From the NCBI GenBank assembly GCA_020846575.1, contig JADLDQ010000261.1:1-9943 (forward strand): 9,943 nt of DNA. Direction: 5' to 3'. The stretch comes from Burkholderiales bacterium. Its GTDB lineage: Bacteria; Pseudomonadota; Gammaproteobacteria; Burkholderiales; SG8-39. The position numbers and the translations under genes were made by a program. Shown here piece after piece: positions 7,459 to 9,943 of the stretch. How positions within the stretch are numbered: position 1 is the first letter of the stretch; each line of letters begins with the position of its first letter. Below the pieces are notes generated by a model. The model did not search any database. It saw only the letters and a program-made list of their open reading frames with translations, and was not told where the DNA came from.

Positions 7459-8640
7459 GTGGCGGCGATGCAGAGACTTTTCCAACTGATGGCCGACAAG
7501 AGCGCCTCGGACATCTTCCTTTCCATCGGCGCGCCGATCAATATCAAGATCAACGGCGTGGCGATGCCCGTCAACCAGCAGTCGCTGGATGGCGTCACCA
7601 TCCTCACCCTGCTGCACGAGGTGATCAGCGACAAGCAGAAGCAGACCTACGAGGACACGCTCGAACTGAACACCTCGTACACCATGCCCGGCACCGGCAC
7701 CTTCCGCATCAGCGCCTTCCGGCAGAAGGGCGGCCCCGCGGTGGTGGTGCGCTACATTCCGAAGCTGATTCCGGCCTTCGATACCCTGGGACTGCCGGCG
7801 GTGCTCAAGGAAGTGATCATGGAAAAGCGCGGGCTGGTGCTGATGGTCGGCGCCACCGGGTCCGGAAAGTCCACCACGCTCGCGGCCATGCTCGACTACC
7901 GCAACGAGCAGAAGACCGGACACATCCTCACCATCGAGGACCCGGTCGAATACGTATTCATGAACAAGAAGAGCATCGTCAACCAGCGCGAGGTGGGCGG
8001 GGACACGCTCGACTTCCGCATCGCGCTGAAGAACGCGCTGCGCCAGGCACCGGACTGCATCATGATCGGAGAGGTTCGCGACCGGGACACGATGACCGCC
8101 GCGATCCAGTACGCGCAGTCCGGGCACCTGTGTCTGGCCACCCTGCACGCGAACAACAGCTACCACGCCCTGAACCGGATCATCAGCTTCTACCCGCTGG
8201 AGAACCGGCCCGCGCTGCTCGAGGACCTCTCCGCGACGCTGCGCTGCATCATCTCCCAGCGGCTGGTTCGAAACCTGCGCAATACGCGCGCGGCGGCGGT
8301 GGAAGTGCTGCTGTCCACGCGTTACATCTCGGAGCTGATCGGCAAGGGGGAGATCAGCGAGATCAAGGAGGCGATGGAGAAGAGCCTGTCTCCCGGCTCC
8401 CAGACCTTCGAGCAGACGCTCTTCAAGATGCTCCAGGAACAGCTCATCTCTCAGGAAGAGGCGATGGCGAACTCCGACTCGCCCACCAACCTGTTGTGGC
8501 TGATCAACAACACCGAGGCGGGCGGCGCGCTGCGCAAGATCCAGCCGGCCATCGAGTCCGCCGAGCCGCCGCCGGTGCCGGGCGGGACGGGCGGCACCAC
8601 GTCCTTCTCGGACATCAAACTCGACCTCTCGGAGGCTTGA
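7459..8640 (+). CDS. pilU: PilT/PilU-family type IV pilus ATPase, PilU-like
   Basis: This family comprises cytoplasmic hexameric ATPases that drive retraction of type IVa pili. PilU works as an accessory motor with PilT in twitching motility and DNA uptake. The 393-residue product has the small N-terminal domain (about 1-115, with SASDIFLSIGAP), then Walker A GATGSGKST at 131-139 (Lys137). The Asp box TIEDPVEY is at 158-165, the Walker B region CIMIGEVRD contains Glu205, and the His box GHLCLATLHANN is at 222-233. ALKNALRQAPD and the RDRDTM after Walker B look closer to PilU than to PilT as I recall them, but the paralogue call is less firm than the family call. The C-terminal tail (about 353-393) is Gly/Pro-rich and ends FSDIKLDLSEA. 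The gene sits 57 bp after dapD and 93 bp before dapE, with no other pilus gene in the window. All ATPase motifs are intact. Confidence 0.9.
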   Translation: MAAMQRLFQLMADKSASDIFLSIGAPINIKINGVAMPVNQQSLDGVTILTLLHEVISDKQKQTYEDTLELNTSYTMPGTGTFRISAFRQKGGPAVVVRYIPKLIPAFDTLGLPAVLKEVIMEKRGLVLMVGATGSGKSTTLAAMLDYRNEQKTGHILTIEDPVEYVFMNKKSIVNQREVGGDTLDFRIALKNALRQAPDCIMIGEVRDRDTMTAAIQYAQSGHLCLATLHANNSYHALNRIISFYPLENRPALLEDLSATLRCIISQRLVRNLRNTRAAAVEVLLSTRYISELIGKGEISEIKEAMEKSLSPGSQTFEQTLFKMLQEQLISQEEAMANSDSPTNLLWLINNTEAGGALRKIQPAIESAEPPPVPGGTGGTTSFSDIKLDLSEA

Positions 8641-8683
8641 GGTGCCCGCGCGGGCGCGACTCGGCCCGCGCCTCGCGCCTTCG

Positions 8684-8699
8684 CGGCCGGCGACGGCCG
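8684..8699 (+). other. GC hairpin with GCGA tetraloop upstream of dapE
   Basis: CGGCCG, GCGA, CGGCCG forms a 6-bp all-GC stem closed by a GNRA-type tetraloop, 34 bp before the dapE ATG at 8734. The same 93-bp gap contains the palindrome GCCCGCGCGGGC (8644-8655) and a competing 6-bp stem (8653-8658 with 8667-8672). No T-run follows, so it is not a standard intrinsic terminator. It could pause polymerase, protect an mRNA end or affect dapE translation. GC-rich DNA forms such stems easily. Confidence 0.35.
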
Positions 8700-8733
8700 G
8701 CTGCGCGCGGTGCACCGGCGGCCGGCCCACCGG

Positions 8734-9888
8734 ATGAACGCCCCCGGCGACGCGGGAGCCGACACCCTCGCCCTGGCGAAACAGTTGATCGCCTGCCGTT
8801 CGGTCTCGCCCGAAGACGGCGGCTGCCAGGAAATCATCGCCGGGAGACTGCGCGCCTGCGGGTTCACTGTCGAACACATGCCGCGCGGCAACGTGCTCAA
8901 CCTGCTGGCGCGCCGCGGAGCGGGCGCTCCCGGCGTGTGTTTCGCCGGACACACCGACGTCGTTCCTCCGGGGCCCCTCACCCAGTGGCTCCACGATCCG
9001 TTCTCTCCCTTCGAGCGCGACGGCCGCCTGTACGGTCGCGGCGCGGCCGACATGAAAACCTCCATCGCCGCCTTCGTGACCGCTATCGAGCGCTTCGTCG
9101 GCGCGCACCCCGAGCACCCCGGTACGATCGTCCTGATGATCACCTCGGACGAGGAGGCCGACGCGGTGGACGGCACCGCGCGGATCGTGGAAGCGCTCGC
9201 CGCGCGGGGCGAATCGCTCGACTACTGCATCGTCGGCGAACCGACCTGCGAGCAACGTTTCGGCGACACCCTGAAGAACGGGCGGCGGGGCTCGCTCAGC
9301 GGCACGCTGCGCGTGCACGGCATCCAGGGGCACGTCGCCTATCCGCACCTCGCGCGCAACCCGATTCACCAGGCAGCGCCGGCGCTCGCGGAATTGGCCG
9401 CGATTCGATGGGACGAAGGCGACGAGGACTTCCCGCCCACCACCTGGCAGGCCTCCAACATCCACGGTGGGACCGGAGCGAGCAACGTCATCCCGGCGGA
9501 GGTGTCGGTGCAGTTCAACTTCCGCTTCGGCGCCGCGACCCCGCCGGAGACGCTGAAGCGCCGCGTGCACGAATTGCTCGACCGCCACGGCCTGGAGTAC
9601 GAACTGCAGTGGACCGTCTCCGCGGTGCCCTACATGACCCCGCGCGGCAGGCTGCTGGAGGCCGCGCGCGCGGCGATCCGGGAAGTGACCGGCGTCGATC
9701 CGGCGGTGAGCACCTCGGGCGGCACCTCGGACGGCCGCTTCATCGTCGCGGTGGCTCGCGAGATCGTCGAGTTCGGACCGCTCAACGAATCCATACACAA
9801 GCTGAACGAGTACGTTCCGCTCGCCGACAGCGAGCCGCTCTCGCGCGTGTACGAACTGCTGCTCGGGCGGCTGCTGCGGCCCCGTTGA
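8734..9888 (+). CDS. dapE: Succinyl-diaminopimelate desuccinylase DapE
   Basis: DapE is a di-zinc M20-family amidohydrolase that cleaves N-succinyl-LL-diaminopimelate to LL-diaminopimelate and succinate, the last step of the succinylase branch before DapF. With the ATG at 8734 the product is 384 residues. All metal and catalytic residues are present: His73 (FAGHTDVVPPG), bridging Asp106 (GRGAADMKTS), general base Glu140 and Glu141 (TSDEEAD), Glu169 (VGEPTCEQ) and His355 (ESIHKLNE). Each is offset by exactly six from the Haemophilus influenzae enzyme (67, 100, 134, 135, 163, 349), so the protein has almost no net insertions or deletions. The dimerisation domain lies between the two catalytic halves (about 185-295, including GIQGHVAYPHLARNP). 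A GTG at 8710 would add eight residues. Neither start has a clear Shine-Dalgarno, and the ATG gives the more usual length. It acts after DapC and DapD, encoded just upstream. Confidence 0.96.
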   Translation: MNAPGDAGADTLALAKQLIACRSVSPEDGGCQEIIAGRLRACGFTVEHMPRGNVLNLLARRGAGAPGVCFAGHTDVVPPGPLTQWLHDPFSPFERDGRLYGRGAADMKTSIAAFVTAIERFVGAHPEHPGTIVLMITSDEEADAVDGTARIVEALAARGESLDYCIVGEPTCEQRFGDTLKNGRRGSLSGTLRVHGIQGHVAYPHLARNPIHQAAPALAELAAIRWDEGDEDFPPTTWQASNIHGGTGASNVIPAEVSVQFNFRFGAATPPETLKRRVHELLDRHGLEYELQWTVSAVPYMTPRGRLLEAARAAIREVTGVDPAVSTSGGTSDGRFIVAVAREIVEFGPLNESIHKLNEYVPLADSEPLSRVYELLLGRLLRPR

Positions 9889-9889
9889 G

Positions 9890-9943
9890 ATGCCGGCCTC
9901 GTCCGGCACGGGCGAAGCCCGCCGCAGCGGGTCTGCCGCTTCC
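9890..9943 (+). other. Region after dapE: three small hairpins, or the start of a following gene
   Basis: Three adjacent stem-loops fill the last 53 bases: TGCCGG (9891-9896) with CCGGCA (9903-9908), CGGGC (9909-9913) with GCCCG (9917-9921), and AGCGG (9926-9930) with CCGCT (9936-9940). No T-run is seen before the window ends. Alternatively, an ATG at 9890, one base after the dapE stop, opens a frame that stays open for 18 codons to the edge and reads MPASSGTGEARRSGSAAS. prmB often follows dapE in Betaproteobacteria, but nothing in these residues identifies it. Confidence 0.25.

Noticed and set aside
7318..9909. A stop-free minus-strand frame of 863 codons antisense to the end of dapD, the pilU-like gene and dapE.
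   Set aside because: It runs through three confident genes and two intergenic gaps, and its translation is rich in Arg, Gly, Val and His with no motif. It is a codon-bias shadow.

Overview
The window is a dense, high-GC (roughly two-thirds G+C or more by eye) stretch of bacterial chromosome made almost entirely of housekeeping genes. ZipA restricts it to Gram-negative Proteobacteria. A short-form QueF, a DapC-type aminotransferase and a ZipA with a long folded-looking middle region point to a betaproteobacterium, or less likely a high-GC gammaproteobacterium. That placement is inference from remembered family features, not from a search.

The left half (47-4678) is on the minus strand and reads smc then zipA, separated by 90 bp. 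SMC is the chromosome-condensing ATPase. ZipA is the membrane anchor for FtsZ. In many Proteobacteria ligA follows zipA, but only 46 bp remain here and no ligA start is visible in them.

The middle is a 266-bp divergent intergenic region (4679-4944). It holds the one AT-rich patch between genes, a perfect TATAAT at 4843-4848 facing queF, and a 9-bp perfect inverted repeat beginning where a transcript from that promoter would start.

The right half (4945-9888) is on the plus strand and reads queF, dapC, dapD, pilU-like, dapE, with gaps of 37, 5, 57 and 93 bp. DapD, DapC and DapE carry out three consecutive steps of the succinylase branch of lysine and meso-diaminopimelate synthesis. DapD succinylates tetrahydrodipicolinate, DapC transaminates the product, and DapE removes the succinyl group. 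QueF makes preQ1 for the tRNA base queuosine. A PilT/PilU-family type IV pilus ATPase sits between dapD and dapE.

All six main proteins look full length with their key motifs intact. No mobile element, CRISPR array, rRNA or tRNA gene, or defence system was found, and nothing here looks like a new biological system. The points worth checking are small: the leader hairpin upstream of queF, the pilus ATPase inside the dap cluster, a possible 19-codon ORF overlapping the zipA start, and strong hairpins around dapE.
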